Positions 1-8,989 are shown, numbered from the stretch's first letter. The stretch is DNA of 64,000 nucleotides from Natronosalvus amylolyticus (GCF_024298845.1 NZ_CP101156.1:2666001-2730000), one strand, 5' to 3'. The notes: a model not told the origin generated them from the letters alone. Numbers and translations: made by a program.

Positions 1-392
1 ATCCGTTCAGATTCGATCCCCGGGACGAACCCACCGTCTCGAGGCGCATACAGATGATAGGTGTAGGTCCGTCGAGTGGCGTGATGGGTCGCGTGGAAGC
101 CCTCGGGAACGTCGACACTGGCCCAGGCTCGCACGTCGGCGGGGAGTCGTGAGTTCAGGGCTCGAGGCGTGAGCCAGTCCGGGGCCTCGAAGGCTATCGT
201 CTGTGCCACGGCTGAGACGCCGGCGTCGGTCCGTCCGGCGGCGGCGTAGCCCGCCGGCTTTCGCTCGCCGGGTTCGAGGACCTCGAGCGCACGGAGCGCG
301 TCGAAGAGCGCGTCCTCGACGGTTTCGACGTCGGGTTGGCGCTGGAAGCCGGCGTAGTCGGTCCCATCGTAGGCCACTCGATAGGCTCGCAT
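1..392 (-). CDS. truA: tRNA pseudouridine synthase A, N-terminal part (cut by window edge)
   Basis: Isomerises uridine to pseudouridine in the anticodon arm of tRNAs (residues 38-40 in the family). The reverse strand from an ATG at 392 begins MRAYRVAYDGTDYAGFQRQP, the usual TruA N-terminus. About 55 residues in is GRTDAGVSA, the active-site loop whose Asp is the catalytic nucleophile. About 130 residues are visible; the C-terminal half lies beyond position 1. It is divergent from the sulfatase-like gene, with about 120 bp between the two starts. The assignment is firm; completeness cannot be judged. Confidence 0.93.
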   Translation of the reverse strand, partial: MRAYRVAYDGTDYAGFQRQPDVETVEDALFDALRALEVLEPGERKPAGYAAAGRTDAGVSAVAQTIAFEAPDWLTPRALNSRLPADVRAWASVDVPEGFHATHHATRRTYTYHLYAPRDGGFVPGIESER

Positions 393-515
393 TGGGGGAT
401 GATTCGAGGGCAAACAGATAAAACGTCCTTTCGGGGGTCATCCTCGAGTTCGACCCCATCTGCGCCTTGCATACGCCGGGCTGACGGCCTTACCGGTGTA
501 TGCTGCAGGTGGGGT

Positions 516-2012
516 ATGAGCGTCCCGCCGGGCGATTCGACGTCGCGTCCCGCTACCGGTTCACGACCACCGAACGTCGTCCTCGTCGTCCTCGACACGG
601 CTCGCAAGGCGAGTGTGACATCCGAAACGATGCCCATGCTGTGTCGGTTGGCAGATGCAGGTACGTCCTTCGAGCGCGCGTATGCGACCGCGCCGTGGAC
701 GGTTCCCTCGCACGCCTCGCTGTTCACGGGGACCGAAACCGCGACACACGGTACCCACGGCGGCAACCCGTTTCTCGACACGGGTCTTCGTACCCTCGCA
801 GAAGCGTTTCGTGACGCCGGCTACGACACGGTCGGCGTCTCGAACAACACCTGGATCACCGAGGAGTTCGGGTTCGACCGCGGCTTCGACACCCTTCGGC
901 GGGGCTGGCAGTATCTCCAGTCCGACGTGGACATGGGGACGGTCGTCCGCGGTGAGGACCGCCGGGAGAAACTCATCGCGACGCGGCACCGTCTGTTCGA
1001 AGGGAACCCGCTGGTGAACCTGGCGAACGTCTGTTACAGCGAGTTTCTGCAACCGGCGGGCGACGACGGCGCGGCCCGTACCACATCCTGGCTCAGTGAT
1101 TGGCTCGAGCACCAGGACGACCGGCCGTTCTTTCTGTTCTGTAACTACATCGAGCCACACATTCCGTACGACCCGCCGAGAGCGTTCGCGGAGGCGTTTC
1201 TCCCGGATGGCTGGACCGTCGATGAGGCACTGGCACTCCGCCAGGACCCACGAGCCTACGACTGCGAGGATTACCAGCTTTCACCGGCGGAGTTCGCGGC
1301 ACTCGAGGGACTGTACCGTGGGGAACTCGCCTACGTCGACAGACACCTGCGAGAACTGTGTCAGGCGCTGTCGGTCACCGGGCACTGGGACGACACCATC
1401 CTCGTCGTCTGTGGCGATCACGGCGAGAACATCGGCGATCACGGCTTCTTCGGCCACCAGTACACCCTGTACGGCACCGTCTTGCACGTTCCGCTGGTCT
1501 TCTACGGCGGCCCGTTTACCGGCGGCGTCCGTCGCAGAGACCTCGTCTCGTTGCTCGACCTGCCAACGACGCTGCTCGAGGTGGCCGGCATCGACGATCC
1601 AACGTTCGCCCGCCAACAGGAGGGGCAGTCGATGCTCGAGGTGGACGCCCGAACCAGTCGTGACGCCGTCTTCGCCGAGTACGTCTCCCCACAGCCCTCG
1701 ATCGAACGCCTCGAGGCTCGATTCGGCACGTTGCCCGAGCACGTCTACCGGTACGACCGTCGGTTACGGACCATTCGTACGGATCGATTCGCCTACGTCT
1801 GCGGCGACGACGGTTTCGAGCGATTGCACGACCTCGAAACCGACCCGGATGAACTGGTTGACGTGAGTGAGGACGAACCCGAACACGCGCGTCGCCTCCG
1901 ACGGCGACTCGAGTCACACTTCGGGCCGTTCGAGACGCTCGAGCGGGCAGCGCCAGAACGGGAAATGCGGCCGGGAACGAAAGATCGGTTGGCGAGTCTC
2001 GGGTATCTGTGA
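516..2012 (+). CDS. Sulfatase-like hydrolase with Thr at the nucleophile position
   Basis: A 498-residue member of the alkaline phosphatase/sulfatase superfamily. The start at 516 is preferred because the metal-site strand NVVLVVLDTAR follows about 20 residues later; the frame stays open upstream to 336 but without homology-like sequence. The canonical C/S-x-P-x-R signature is replaced by TVPSHASLFTG (about residues 62-72), so the usual formylglycine residue is Thr62 and the Arg is His66. The downstream metal block CGDHGENIGDHG (near residue 300) is intact. In this superfamily a Thr can itself act as nucleophile, so a phospho- or phosphonoesterase role is as plausible as a sulfatase role. The substrate is unknown. 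No signal peptide is seen. Confidence 0.85.
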   Translation: MSVPPGDSTSRPATGSRPPNVVLVVLDTARKASVTSETMPMLCRLADAGTSFERAYATAPWTVPSHASLFTGTETATHGTHGGNPFLDTGLRTLAEAFRDAGYDTVGVSNNTWITEEFGFDRGFDTLRRGWQYLQSDVDMGTVVRGEDRREKLIATRHRLFEGNPLVNLANVCYSEFLQPAGDDGAARTTSWLSDWLEHQDDRPFFLFCNYIEPHIPYDPPRAFAEAFLPDGWTVDEALALRQDPRAYDCEDYQLSPAEFAALEGLYRGELAYVDRHLRELCQALSVTGHWDDTILVVCGDHGENIGDHGFFGHQYTLYGTVLHVPLVFYGGPFTGGVRRRDLVSLLDLPTTLLEVAGIDDPTFARQQEGQSMLEVDARTSRDAVFAEYVSPQPSIERLEARFGTLPEHVYRYDRRLRTIRTDRFAYVCGDDGFERLHDLETDPDELVDVSEDEPEHARRLRRRLESHFGPFETLERAAPEREMRPGTKDRLASLGYL

Positions 2013-2061
2013 CGTCCTCGAGAGGGATCGCTGATCTCTGTCTTCGACACCGCTTTTCGCC

Positions 2062-3552
2062 TCAGACGAACGTATCCGGCACCCACTTTCGATTCGGGTC
2101 CTCGGTTCGGTGCATCCACTCGAGCAACCGCTCGGCCATCGATTCTCGGACGTCCTCGTAGCCGGGGTGGTCGGCAAGGTTCTGGAGTTCGTCGGGGTCG
2201 GCCTCGAGGTCGTATAACTCGTTGCGGTCGGGGCCGTTGTAGACGAACTTGTACGCGGGGGTGCGGACCATTCGCTGGGTGTAGAGACCGAACTCGTCGC
2301 CGTGATACTGGGCGAACACCGAATCCGGCCAATCGTCCGGTCGCTCGCCCTCGAGGAGCGGTACCAGACTGCGGGTTTGCATCGTGTCCGGAATCGGCTG
2401 GTCGCCCAACTCGAGGAAGGTTGGGGCCAGGTCGTGCAGGTGGACGGGCAGGTCACAGGTGGTGTCCGACTCGGTGACGCCGGGCCAGCGAACCTGCAGG
2501 GGGATGTGGTAGGTCTCGTCGTACATCAGCGGCCCCTTGTTGAACTGGCGGTGTGAGCCGGTGAAATCGCCGTGGTCGGATGCGTGAACGACGACGGTGT
2601 CTTCCTCGAGCCCCAGGTCCGCGAGGGCGTCGAGGATACGACCGAACTGATGGTCGAGCAGGGTGACGAACCCGAAGTACTTCGCGACGGCCGACGCCCA
2701 GGTGTCCCAGTCGAAGTCACCGACCCCGCGATAGGACAGGAACTCCTCGTGGGCTGCGGGTTTGCCGTCGAAGGTTTCGGCGTAGCTGTCCCAGGGGTCG
2801 ATGTCGCTGGGGTCGTACATCGAGGCGTACGGCTCCGGGACGACGTAGGGGTGGTGTGGTCCGTAGAAGTCCGCACGGTGGAAAAACGGACTGTTTGTCC
2901 CCCTGTCGTCACCACGTGCCTCGGCCCCGTCGTCCCTCTCACTCACGGCCCCGTTCGCGTGTGCCTCGAGGGCCTCGATAGTTCGCTCGGCGAGGAAGTA
3001 CGCCCGCGTATCCTCGACGTCGACCGGGGTTTTCGCGGCGACGAGCGTGCCGTCTTCTTGGTCGCCGTGGGTGTGTATTTCCTCCTCGAGTTCGGTTTCC
3101 TCGAGTGGGGTCCCTCTGGCGTTTCGATACTCGCGAAAGGCCGTATCCAGGTCATCGTGGTGGACGTCACTCCCGCCCAGATACCGAAACCCGAAGCCCT
3201 CCGGGGTACCGTCTCGGCCGACGTGCCACTTGCCCGTGTACGTCAGTTCGTAGCCACCGGCTCGAAGGCCTTCGGAAAATGTGGGCACGTCGGGGTCGAG
3301 ATTCGCCTGTATCGCATCGTCCTCGTGGCAGTTGTTCAACATCCCGTGAGCGTGGGGAAACTGTCCGGTGAGCAGCGAGGCTCGAGCGCTGGTACAGATA
3401 CTGATCGGCGTAAACGCCTGGGTGAAGTGGACGCCGGACGCTGACAGCCGGTCGAACGCGGGAGTGTCGACCGCGGGGCCATCCGGGGCCGTACAGTCGT
3501 AGCGTTCCTGGTCGGTCAGCACGAAGAGGACGTTCGGTCTGGTCTGTGCCAT
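2062..3552 (-). CDS. Type I sulfatase (formylglycine type)
   Basis: A 496-residue protein predicted to hydrolyse sulfate esters. It starts MAQTRPNVLFVLTDQE, with the metal-binding Asp at residue 14. ICTSARASLLTG at about 52-63 places Cys53 and Arg57 in the C-x-P/S-x-R signature, in which Cys is converted to formylglycine by a maturation enzyme. Further metal ligands appear in HASDHGDFTGSH. The C-terminus carries the typical ELYDLEADPDELQNL block. It converges on the Thr-type sulfatase-like gene with about 50 bp between the stops. No maturase gene (FGE or anSME) is seen in this window. No signal peptide is visible, so it is likely cytoplasmic. The family is clear; the substrate is not. Confidence 0.9.
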   Translation of the reverse strand: MAQTRPNVLFVLTDQERYDCTAPDGPAVDTPAFDRLSASGVHFTQAFTPISICTSARASLLTGQFPHAHGMLNNCHEDDAIQANLDPDVPTFSEGLRAGGYELTYTGKWHVGRDGTPEGFGFRYLGGSDVHHDDLDTAFREYRNARGTPLEETELEEEIHTHGDQEDGTLVAAKTPVDVEDTRAYFLAERTIEALEAHANGAVSERDDGAEARGDDRGTNSPFFHRADFYGPHHPYVVPEPYASMYDPSDIDPWDSYAETFDGKPAAHEEFLSYRGVGDFDWDTWASAVAKYFGFVTLLDHQFGRILDALADLGLEEDTVVVHASDHGDFTGSHRQFNKGPLMYDETYHIPLQVRWPGVTESDTTCDLPVHLHDLAPTFLELGDQPIPDTMQTRSLVPLLEGERPDDWPDSVFAQYHGDEFGLYTQRMVRTPAYKFVYNGPDRNELYDLEADPDELQNLADHPGYEDVRESMAERLLEWMHRTEDPNRKWVPDTFV

Positions 3553-3636
3553 CCCCGATAGCTACGCGAACCGGTGGCAAAAGGCTCTAGGCTCTCCTGG
3601 AGAGAGTTTTCCAGTCGCAGGGGCCGTTGTCGTCTC

Positions 3637-3984
3637 TCAATCGTCGGCCGCTACGTCACCCGGCTGTCGCCTAACCGTAACCCGTTCACCGTCGGTGACG
3701 GTGACCGCACACCCACTGTAGGCGAACGATACTTCGCCCTGTCTCCTCCCGTCGGTCCGATCACAAAACAGCGTCTCGAGTGCGTCCGGGTCGATCACGG
3801 TGTACAGCGGTTCGAGGTCAAGTATCGACTGGTCGGTAATCGTCGCGGTTGCCTCGACGATGCTGGTCGCGAGCCCCTCCGTTTCGGGACTCAACTCGAG
3901 CGATAGCGATTCGGCGACGTATGTCGAACTGATCGTTCCGTCTTCGGTATCGGTATCGTCGGATTCGTCACCGGGAAAAATCAC
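3637..3984 (-). CDS. HalOD1 output-domain protein
   Basis: A 115-residue protein with an acidic N-terminal tail of about 20 residues, then a single HalOD1 domain. The recognisable parts are the helix around TSIVEATATITDQSILDLEP, the LYTVIDPDALETLF strand-helix, and the C-terminal pattern GEVSFAYSGCAVTVTDGERV. HalOD1 is a haloarchaeal domain usually found alone or at the end of response-regulator chains; its biochemical role is unknown. It stands alone here, about 200 bp from the Bat-type regulator on the same strand. The start is the only ATG that keeps the acidic leader. Confidence 0.82.
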   Translation of the reverse strand: MIFPGDESDDTDTEDGTISSTYVAESLSLELSPETEGLATSIVEATATITDQSILDLEPLYTVIDPDALETLFCDRTDGRRQGEVSFAYSGCAVTVTDGERVTVRRQPGDVAADD

Positions 3985-4197
3985 GGCTCGGTCACCCGTT
4001 CCAGTACTACGGTCGCGATGGCTTCGTTCCCGTCCCCCCTATCGGACGGCGTCGACACTGCCAACAGACTTCGTTTTGGCATCTACCTGTTTCGATGCCA
4101 GCCGCATATGTGACCGTACCCAGTCTCAATAGAACCCGTTGAATAGGGGTCACACACTCTCGCCTCGGAACCGATACACCCTCGTCGGTACGACGTC

Positions 4198-4863
4198 TTA
4201 TTGCTCGCTCGAGTCGGCATCGATCGCAATCGTTTCGCCGATCAGTCGGGAGAGCCCTCGCTGGAGTCGTCTCGAGACTGCCCGTTGGCTGATGTCGAAG
4301 GAGTCGGCCAGCTCCGTCTGCGTTATCGCTCTGGGCTCGTCGAAGTAGCCCCGTTCGTACGCTAGCCGGAGAGTTTCTCGCTGTTCGTCGGTGAGCGAAT
4401 AGCGGTCACGGGCGGATGCTTCTTGAGGGGTGTAAAGGCGCGTCAGTTCGATTGGAACCGCCTGCTCCTGGCAGTACTCGAGAAACGTACGGACGCTCGA
4501 GCGCTCGTCGAACCGAAGCTCGAATCGCCACCCATCACGGGTGCCTGTGCCGTTGAGAAGTGTCGCCCCGAGTTCCGTCATTCCGGAGAGAAAGCCCTCG
4601 AGGTCGTCACCCCATCGAGCGCGATACAGCTGTCCGTCCTCGGCTTCGGCCAACACCGTCACCGACCGAACGGCGTCGGAATCGCGGACACGGCGTTCGA
4701 AGGCGTCGAAATCAGCGCAGTTCCAGACCCAAAAAAACGGGATGTTGCCGCCCTCGGTCGGGACGACTCGCTCGAGTTCCACGCTACTCGAGGGATCCCC
4801 GGCGATGCCGACACCGAGTGGAAACCCATTCCGTGGTAGCTGGAAGGCAGCGATTGTCGCCAT
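4198..4863 (-). CDS. Bacterio-opsin activator type (HTH_10) transcriptional regulator
   Basis: A 221-residue predicted DNA-binding regulator. Residues 1 to about 150 resemble the Bat-associated ligand-binding-like domain (ERVVPTEGGNIPFFWVW motif near residue 30, FERRVRDSDAVRSV after it). Residues about 155-210 are an HTH_10 domain: LTDEQRETLRLAYERGYFD, then TQTELADSFDISQRAVSRRL as the recognition unit. Ligand and targets cannot be inferred. The neighbouring HalOD1 gene could be co-regulated but is 213 bp downstream. There is no GAF or PAS sensor, so the signal must reach it through the N-terminal domain. Confidence 0.87.
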   Translation of the reverse strand: MATIAAFQLPRNGFPLGVGIAGDPSSSVELERVVPTEGGNIPFFWVWNCADFDAFERRVRDSDAVRSVTVLAEAEDGQLYRARWGDDLEGFLSGMTELGATLLNGTGTRDGWRFELRFDERSSVRTFLEYCQEQAVPIELTRLYTPQEASARDRYSLTDEQRETLRLAYERGYFDEPRAITQTELADSFDISQRAVSRRLQRGLSRLIGETIAIDADSSEQ

Positions 4864-4882
4864 ACCCGCTCTACGACTGACC

Positions 4883-4896
4883 TCACAAAAAAGTCA
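4883..4896 (-). terminator. T6 terminator after hisS
   Basis: Minus-strand run of six T (A at 4887-4892), about 100 nt after the hisS stop and before the Bat-type gene start. Archaeal transcription terminates at short T-runs; use of this one is inferred. Confidence 0.4.
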
Positions 4897-4993
4897 CAGC
4901 TTCGTTTCGCCCTCGAGGCCGGTCGTCTGGTAGCTGGTCGCGTGCAGGGTGGATGATCGAGTGTCCAAGCGTTGGTGCACGCGAGCGACGGCG

Positions 4994-6292
4994 TTACTCG
5001 AAATCGTCGACCGTCGGCCGCTCGAGGCCACCGGGGAACGCATCGACGGGTGCCTGGACTTCTTCGCCCGAATCCATCGCTTTGACTGTAATTTCGTCGT
5101 TCGCGAGGTCGCGCTCGCCGACGATAATCGTCGTTTCGGCGTTTATCGAGTCGGCGTAGCCCAACTGTGCACCGAACGAACGGCCGGCGACGTCGGTTTC
5201 GACGATGTGACCGTTGGCTCGCAGGTCGCGGGCAATCCGGGTTGCCTCGGTTCGGGTGTCGCCCACCGAAAGCACGTAGTAGTCGGTCGAAACCGTCTCC
5301 TCGGGCCAGACGCCCGCTCGTTGCATGAGCAAGGGGAGCGTCGCATAGCCTGGTGCAACGCCGACCGCTGGTGTCGGCTGGCCGCCGAAGGATTCGATCA
5401 GGTCGTCGTAGCGGCCGCCGCCGAAGACCGACCGTGAAACCGACCCCGTCGAGTCGAAACACTCGAAGACGACGCCCGTGTAATAATCCAGGCCGCGGGC
5501 GGTCTCGAGTGAAATTGTACAGTACTCGCGCGCGCCGAAATCGGCGGCGGCCGCCAGCACGTTCTGTAAGTTCTCGACGGCGTCGCTCACGCGTTCGGTG
5601 TCGGCAAACTCGACGACCGCCTCGAGGTCGCCGCTCGCGATCAGGTCGGCGAACTGGACGGCGTCGTCGTACGGGAGGCCGGCGTCGGCGAGCAGGCCGT
5701 GATACTCGCCGGCTTCGATCTTGTCGGACTTGTCGACGGCGCGAATCGCTGCGGTAACGTCGACGTCGGCGTCGTATGACTCGAGGACGCCGCCGAGGAT
5801 ATCACGGTGAGAGATGCGGAACTCGAAGTGATCGTCAGTGAGTCCAAGTCCGGTCAGGGCGTCGGCGGCCCAGGCGAGCACTTCGGCGTCAGCTTCGGGC
5901 GCGCTCGAGCCGAAGATGTCGACGTTTGTCTGGTAGAACTCGCGCTGGCGGCCCTGCTGGACCTGCTCGTAGCGCCAGAACGGCCGGGTCGAGAACCACT
6001 TGATGGGTTTCGAGAGCGCTTGCTGTTTGGCGACGACCATCCGCGCGACCGTCGGCGTCAGCTCCGGGGTGAGGGTGACGTGGCGGCCCCCCTGGTCTTC
6101 GAAGGCGTACAGTTCGTCGACGATGTCGTCGCCGCTTTTGTCCGTCCACATCTCGGCGCGCTCGAGCGCCGGCGTCCCGATCTCACGGAAGCCGTAGCGA
6201 CGCGCTGTCTCCTCGAGGGTGTCCATCGCGGCCCGACGCGCGGTCATCTCGCCGGGGTAGAAATCACGAAACCCCTTGATTCCATCGTACAT
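4994..6292 (-). CDS. hisS: Histidine-tRNA ligase
   Basis: Charges tRNA-His with histidine. A 432-residue class II synthetase starting MYDGIKGFRDFYPGEM. Class II motif 2 is FSTRPFWRYEQVQQGRQRE with the following NVDIFG. The histidine-specific block is TARGLDYYTGVVFE and motif 3 is FGGGRYDDLIE. The C-terminal anticodon-binding domain contains YYVLSVGDTRTEATRIARDL. The start at 6292 rather than an upstream in-frame ATG (6388) is supported by a TATA-like box at about 6320-6328, which sits inside the longer version. Transcription is probably monocistronic, diverging from the histidine kinase. Confidence 0.96.
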   Translation of the reverse strand: MYDGIKGFRDFYPGEMTARRAAMDTLEETARRYGFREIGTPALERAEMWTDKSGDDIVDELYAFEDQGGRHVTLTPELTPTVARMVVAKQQALSKPIKWFSTRPFWRYEQVQQGRQREFYQTNVDIFGSSAPEADAEVLAWAADALTGLGLTDDHFEFRISHRDILGGVLESYDADVDVTAAIRAVDKSDKIEAGEYHGLLADAGLPYDDAVQFADLIASGDLEAVVEFADTERVSDAVENLQNVLAAAADFGAREYCTISLETARGLDYYTGVVFECFDSTGSVSRSVFGGGRYDDLIESFGGQPTPAVGVAPGYATLPLLMQRAGVWPEETVSTDYYVLSVGDTRTEATRIARDLRANGHIVETDVAGRSFGAQLGYADSINAETTIIVGERDLANDEITVKAMDSGEEVQAPVDAFPGGLERPTVDDFE

Positions 6293-6318
6293 GGCATGGG
6301 GTTTGGTGAGGGCACACT

Positions 6319-6329
6319 TTTGTATATCG
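6319..6329 (-). promoter_or_regulatory. TATA-like box of hisS
   Basis: Minus-strand GATATACAAAAG, about 30 nt before the ATG at 6292, the spacing expected for a leaderless transcript. It fixes the hisS start. Confidence 0.55.
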
Positions 6330-6524
6330 TTCGCGGGACCGGACGTTGTGGTCGCGAGCGGGTATTCGACCCTCGAGGTGCTGGTCAATATCTCTGACTC
6401 GTGGCTACGTTACCGCTGGTGTGGACGCCTTGGCTTTGATTCACTCCTTATCTGGATTGATTCGAATATCGTCGCTGTGAGAACGTCCCGTAGATTGATA
6501 CCTGCTCAAATAGTCCGGGCACTC

Positions 6525-7574
6525 GTGACACGCGTTTCCGCCGACGACGACTGGGTCGGAAGCCTCGGTGAGCAACTGCCTGTTTCCCCGCTTTCGGTAC
6601 TCGGGCTCGTGCTCGCGGCAGTCATCGGCTTTCGGCTCGCCGTCGAGAACCTCTCGAATCAGGCGCTCCTCGAGAGTACGTTCCCGCTGGTCGCGGCGAC
6701 GGGCGTCGTCTTCGCCGATCGCTGGCTGGTCGCCCAGGATGTCGGAATCCGTGATCGGTTGACGGTGTTTTCGTACGGACTCGGCGGGTTTCTCGCCGCG
6801 GCGCTCGTGACTGCGCTCCACTTACACGTGCTTCGACTGCACGGTACCGGCGTCGCTACGCCGTTGTATCTCACCTTGATGAGCGGCACTGTCGGGGTCG
6901 CTGCCGGCACCGTCGCCGGAATTTACGACATCAAACAGCGGCAGGCCGCCCGAGAGGCCAGACGACAGAGCGAGCGCCTCGAGGCGTTCGCGAGCGTCGT
7001 CTCACACGACTTGCGTAATCCGCTCGCGGTTGCCCAGGGTCGCCTTCGAGAGACGTTCAGAACGGGCGACCCGAAACACCTGCAGGCCGTCGACGACTCC
7101 CTCGAGCGAATGGACGAACTGATCGAAGACTCGCTGTCTGTCGCCCGAAGCGGCTCACACGTCGAGGACCCGGAACCGACGCAACTGGTCGATCTGGTAT
7201 CCGGTGCGTGGTCGGTCGTCGAGACGCCCACCGCCAGCTACGAAGTCGTCGACAACCGAACGCTGCAGGTCGACCCTGGCCGTGCTCGGACGCTCTTCGA
7301 GAACCTGTTTCGGAACGCGATCGAACACGGTGGCGAGGACGTCCACATCCGAATCGGCTCGCTTTCGGACGGCTTTTACGTCGAAGACGACGGCCCGGGA
7401 ATCTCGCCGGAACGTCGGGAGGCCGTCCTCGAGCAGGGCGTCTCCTTCGAGGAGGACGGTTCCGGCCTCGGGCTGGCAATCGTCCGGGCTGTCGCGGACG
7501 CCCACGGTTGGGACGTTCGCGTTACCGAAAGCAAGAGCGGCGGTGCGCGCTTCGAGTTCGTCCGCGCGACGTGA
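6525..7574 (+). CDS. Membrane sensor histidine kinase (HisKA/HATPase)
   Basis: About 350 residues. Four hydrophobic segments lie near the N-terminus (LSVLGLVLAAVIGFRLAVE, FPLVAATGVVFADRWL, LGGFLAAALVTALHLHVL, TLMSGTVGVAAGTVAGI). A cytoplasmic kinase follows: H-box FASVVSHDLRNPLAVAQGRL with the phosphoacceptor His, N-box LFENLFRNAIEHG, G1 VEDDGPGIS and G2 GSGLGLAIVR. The signal and any partner regulator are unknown; no receiver gene is adjacent. The start is uncertain. The frame is open back to 6276, overlapping hisS, which is unlikely. GTG at 6525 or 6477 are reasonable; I chose 6525 because the membrane region begins shortly after. Confidence 0.82.
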   Translation: MTRVSADDDWVGSLGEQLPVSPLSVLGLVLAAVIGFRLAVENLSNQALLESTFPLVAATGVVFADRWLVAQDVGIRDRLTVFSYGLGGFLAAALVTALHLHVLRLHGTGVATPLYLTLMSGTVGVAAGTVAGIYDIKQRQAAREARRQSERLEAFASVVSHDLRNPLAVAQGRLRETFRTGDPKHLQAVDDSLERMDELIEDSLSVARSGSHVEDPEPTQLVDLVSGAWSVVETPTASYEVVDNRTLQVDPGRARTLFENLFRNAIEHGGEDVHIRIGSLSDGFYVEDDGPGISPERREAVLEQGVSFEEDGSGLGLAIVRAVADAHGWDVRVTESKSGGARFEFVRAT

Positions 7575-7705
7575 GTACTGGTTCCTTTCCGATCCCCGTC
7601 ATCACTCGAGGGGGCACAGCATCGGTGCTGCTCGATGTGGGTACTGACGATATCACTCGAGGAGGCCGAAAATCTCGGTACGTCGACTGACGAGTGCGTC
7701 CGTCG

Positions 7706-8164
7706 CTATTGCGGGTTCTTTCGAGCCAGGCCGGAGCCACAGATCGGACACCGGTCTTTGTTCTCGTCGTACTCGCGCCCACAGCCCTGGCACTGATAGC
7801 GCCAGTCACGTTCTTCTTCGATGCCGTCTCGAGCGATGGGTTCGACGGTGACGGTGAGGCGTTCGGCGACGTTTTGCATCGCGTAATCGTCGGTGACGAG
7901 GACGCCGTCGAGTTCGAACGCGGCTGCGATGAGCCGAATGTCGGTCTCAGAGAGGACGTCGAGGTCACCGGACTCTTTGGCGGACCGTTTGACCTTCTCG
8001 GTCGTATCGGTGTTCGGGATGTGGATGTGCATCCCCGAGCCCTCCTCGGCGTCGTATCGATAGACGCTCTCGCCCTCGAGTTCTTCGCGGACGAGTGGAA
8101 TCGTTGCCTTCTGCTCGGTCGTGTGAAAATCGTGGATAAAAGCCGACGAGTCGAGAATATACAT
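7706..8164 (-). CDS. nob1: rRNA maturation endonuclease Nob1
   Basis: A 152-residue PIN-domain nuclease with a zinc ribbon, expected to process the 3' end of 16S rRNA. The PIN acidic residues are visible in MYILDSSAFIH (N-terminus), LSETDIRLIAAAF (about residue 75) and VLVTDDYAMQNVAE (about 90). The ribbon is CQGCGREYDENKDRCPICGS near the C-terminus, with two CxxC knuckles. The start is the ATG immediately before the PIN strand. The PRC-barrel gene lies 9 bp upstream on the same strand, so the two are probably co-transcribed. Confidence 0.92.
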   Translation of the reverse strand: MYILDSSAFIHDFHTTEQKATIPLVREELEGESVYRYDAEEGSGMHIHIPNTDTTEKVKRSAKESGDLDVLSETDIRLIAAAFELDGVLVTDDYAMQNVAERLTVTVEPIARDGIEEERDWRYQCQGCGREYDENKDRCPICGSGLARKNPQ

Positions 8165-8173
8165 GCAGGACGG

Positions 8174-8419
8174 TTAGCGTTGGACGACGATGTAGTCTTT
8201 CACTGCCTGCACACGGCTCACGGGGACGAGAAACTGCCCGGCGTCGTTCGAGTCGAACTCGACTGTGTGGGCGGGCAGTTGTTCGTCGGGGTCGATTACG
8301 AGGTCCCGGAGTTTACCGGAACTGAGGTCCATGGTGATGTTGTAGAGCATTCCCAGTTCCGTTCCGTCGGATCCCATGACGGACTTTCCCGAGAGGTTTT
8401 CTGCGAGTATGTCGCTCAT
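8174..8419 (-). CDS. PRC-barrel domain protein
   Basis: An 81-residue stand-alone PRC-barrel: LAENLSGKSVMGSDGTELGM, LYNITMDLSSGKLRDLVIDP and FLVPVSRVQAVKDYIVV. PRC-barrels occur in RNA-maturation proteins such as RimM and in photosynthetic reaction centres. In archaea they are common next to RNA-processing genes and have been linked to other roles. Here the gene precedes nob1 by 9 bp, consistent with an rRNA-processing connection (inference). Confidence 0.88.
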   Translation of the reverse strand: MSDILAENLSGKSVMGSDGTELGMLYNITMDLSSGKLRDLVIDPDEQLPAHTVEFDSNDAGQFLVPVSRVQAVKDYIVVQR

Positions 8420-8510
8420 ACCCGAGTGTACTGACTAGTGGCTATTAAATACACTGGGGCTGTCAGACGAGCGTCTGTCACGCGGCCTCGAGCGCAAAAC
8501 TCGAGTGTTG

Positions 8511-8550
8511 GTCTGTTCGGTATCCTTGAATCTCCGTCTGTTCGGTGTCC
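8511..8550. repeat. Direct repeat pair, 15 bp, period 25
   Basis: GTCTGTTCGGTATCC at 8511-8525 and GTCTGTTCGGTGTCC at 8536-8550, one mismatch. The pair lies in the 166-bp gap between the DUF393 gene and the PRC-barrel gene. Confidence 0.8.
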
Positions 8551-8585
8551 GTTGCATGTCTCTCTGGTCACACGGACGAACGGGC

Positions 8586-8969
8586 TCAGGAGTCCCCGCT
8601 TCGGGCTGGCGGCTCTTTTCTGACGACCTTGCCCGCCAGCACACGATTATCGGCGACCAGTCGGTACCCCTGTTCGCGCAGCGTCTCGTGATTTGGTAGC
8701 TGGCGAAACGCTCTCGCAGCCAGGCGTTCGGGCGTCTCGAGGCGCACTCCGACTTCCTCGAGTGCGTGCCCACAGGAGTACACCCGTTCCTGGGTGAGCA
8801 GGTGGAAACACGACTCGTACTCGTCGGGTAGCCGGGCTAGCTGGTCCGGCGACAGGTCGCTAAAGCCAACGAGTTCGAACTCGCCTCGAGCGGCGGCGTA
8901 CTCGGCACACCAGGTACAAAAGCCACAGTCGTCGTCGAACACGAGCCGTGGCGGGAACGGGGAGTTCAT
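8586..8969 (-). CDS. DUF393 (DCC family) thiol-disulfide oxidoreductase-like protein
   Basis: A 127-residue protein with the DCC-family signature at its start: LVFDDDCGFCTWCAEYAA, containing the CxxC pair in a thioredoxin-like setting. It continues FELVGFSDLSPDQLARLPDE and ends with a basic tail. The family is predicted to have a thioredoxin-like fold; its physiological role is undefined. The ATG at 8969 is chosen because it puts the DDDCGFC motif near residue 12, as in relatives; the frame is open to 9170 over the end of ftsY. It lies 55 bp after ftsY, with a T-run between. Confidence 0.82.
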   Translation of the reverse strand: MNSPFPPRLVFDDDCGFCTWCAEYAAARGEFELVGFSDLSPDQLARLPDEYESCFHLLTQERVYSCGHALEEVGVRLETPERLAARAFRQLPNHETLREQGYRLVADNRVLAGKVVRKEPPARSGDS

Positions 8970-8989
8970 ACTGTATGGGTACGGACGCT

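Noticed and set aside
6276-6524. N-terminal extension of the membrane histidine kinase to ATG 6276
   Set aside because: It would overlap the start and promoter of hisS and encodes no domain-like sequence; a later GTG start is likelier.
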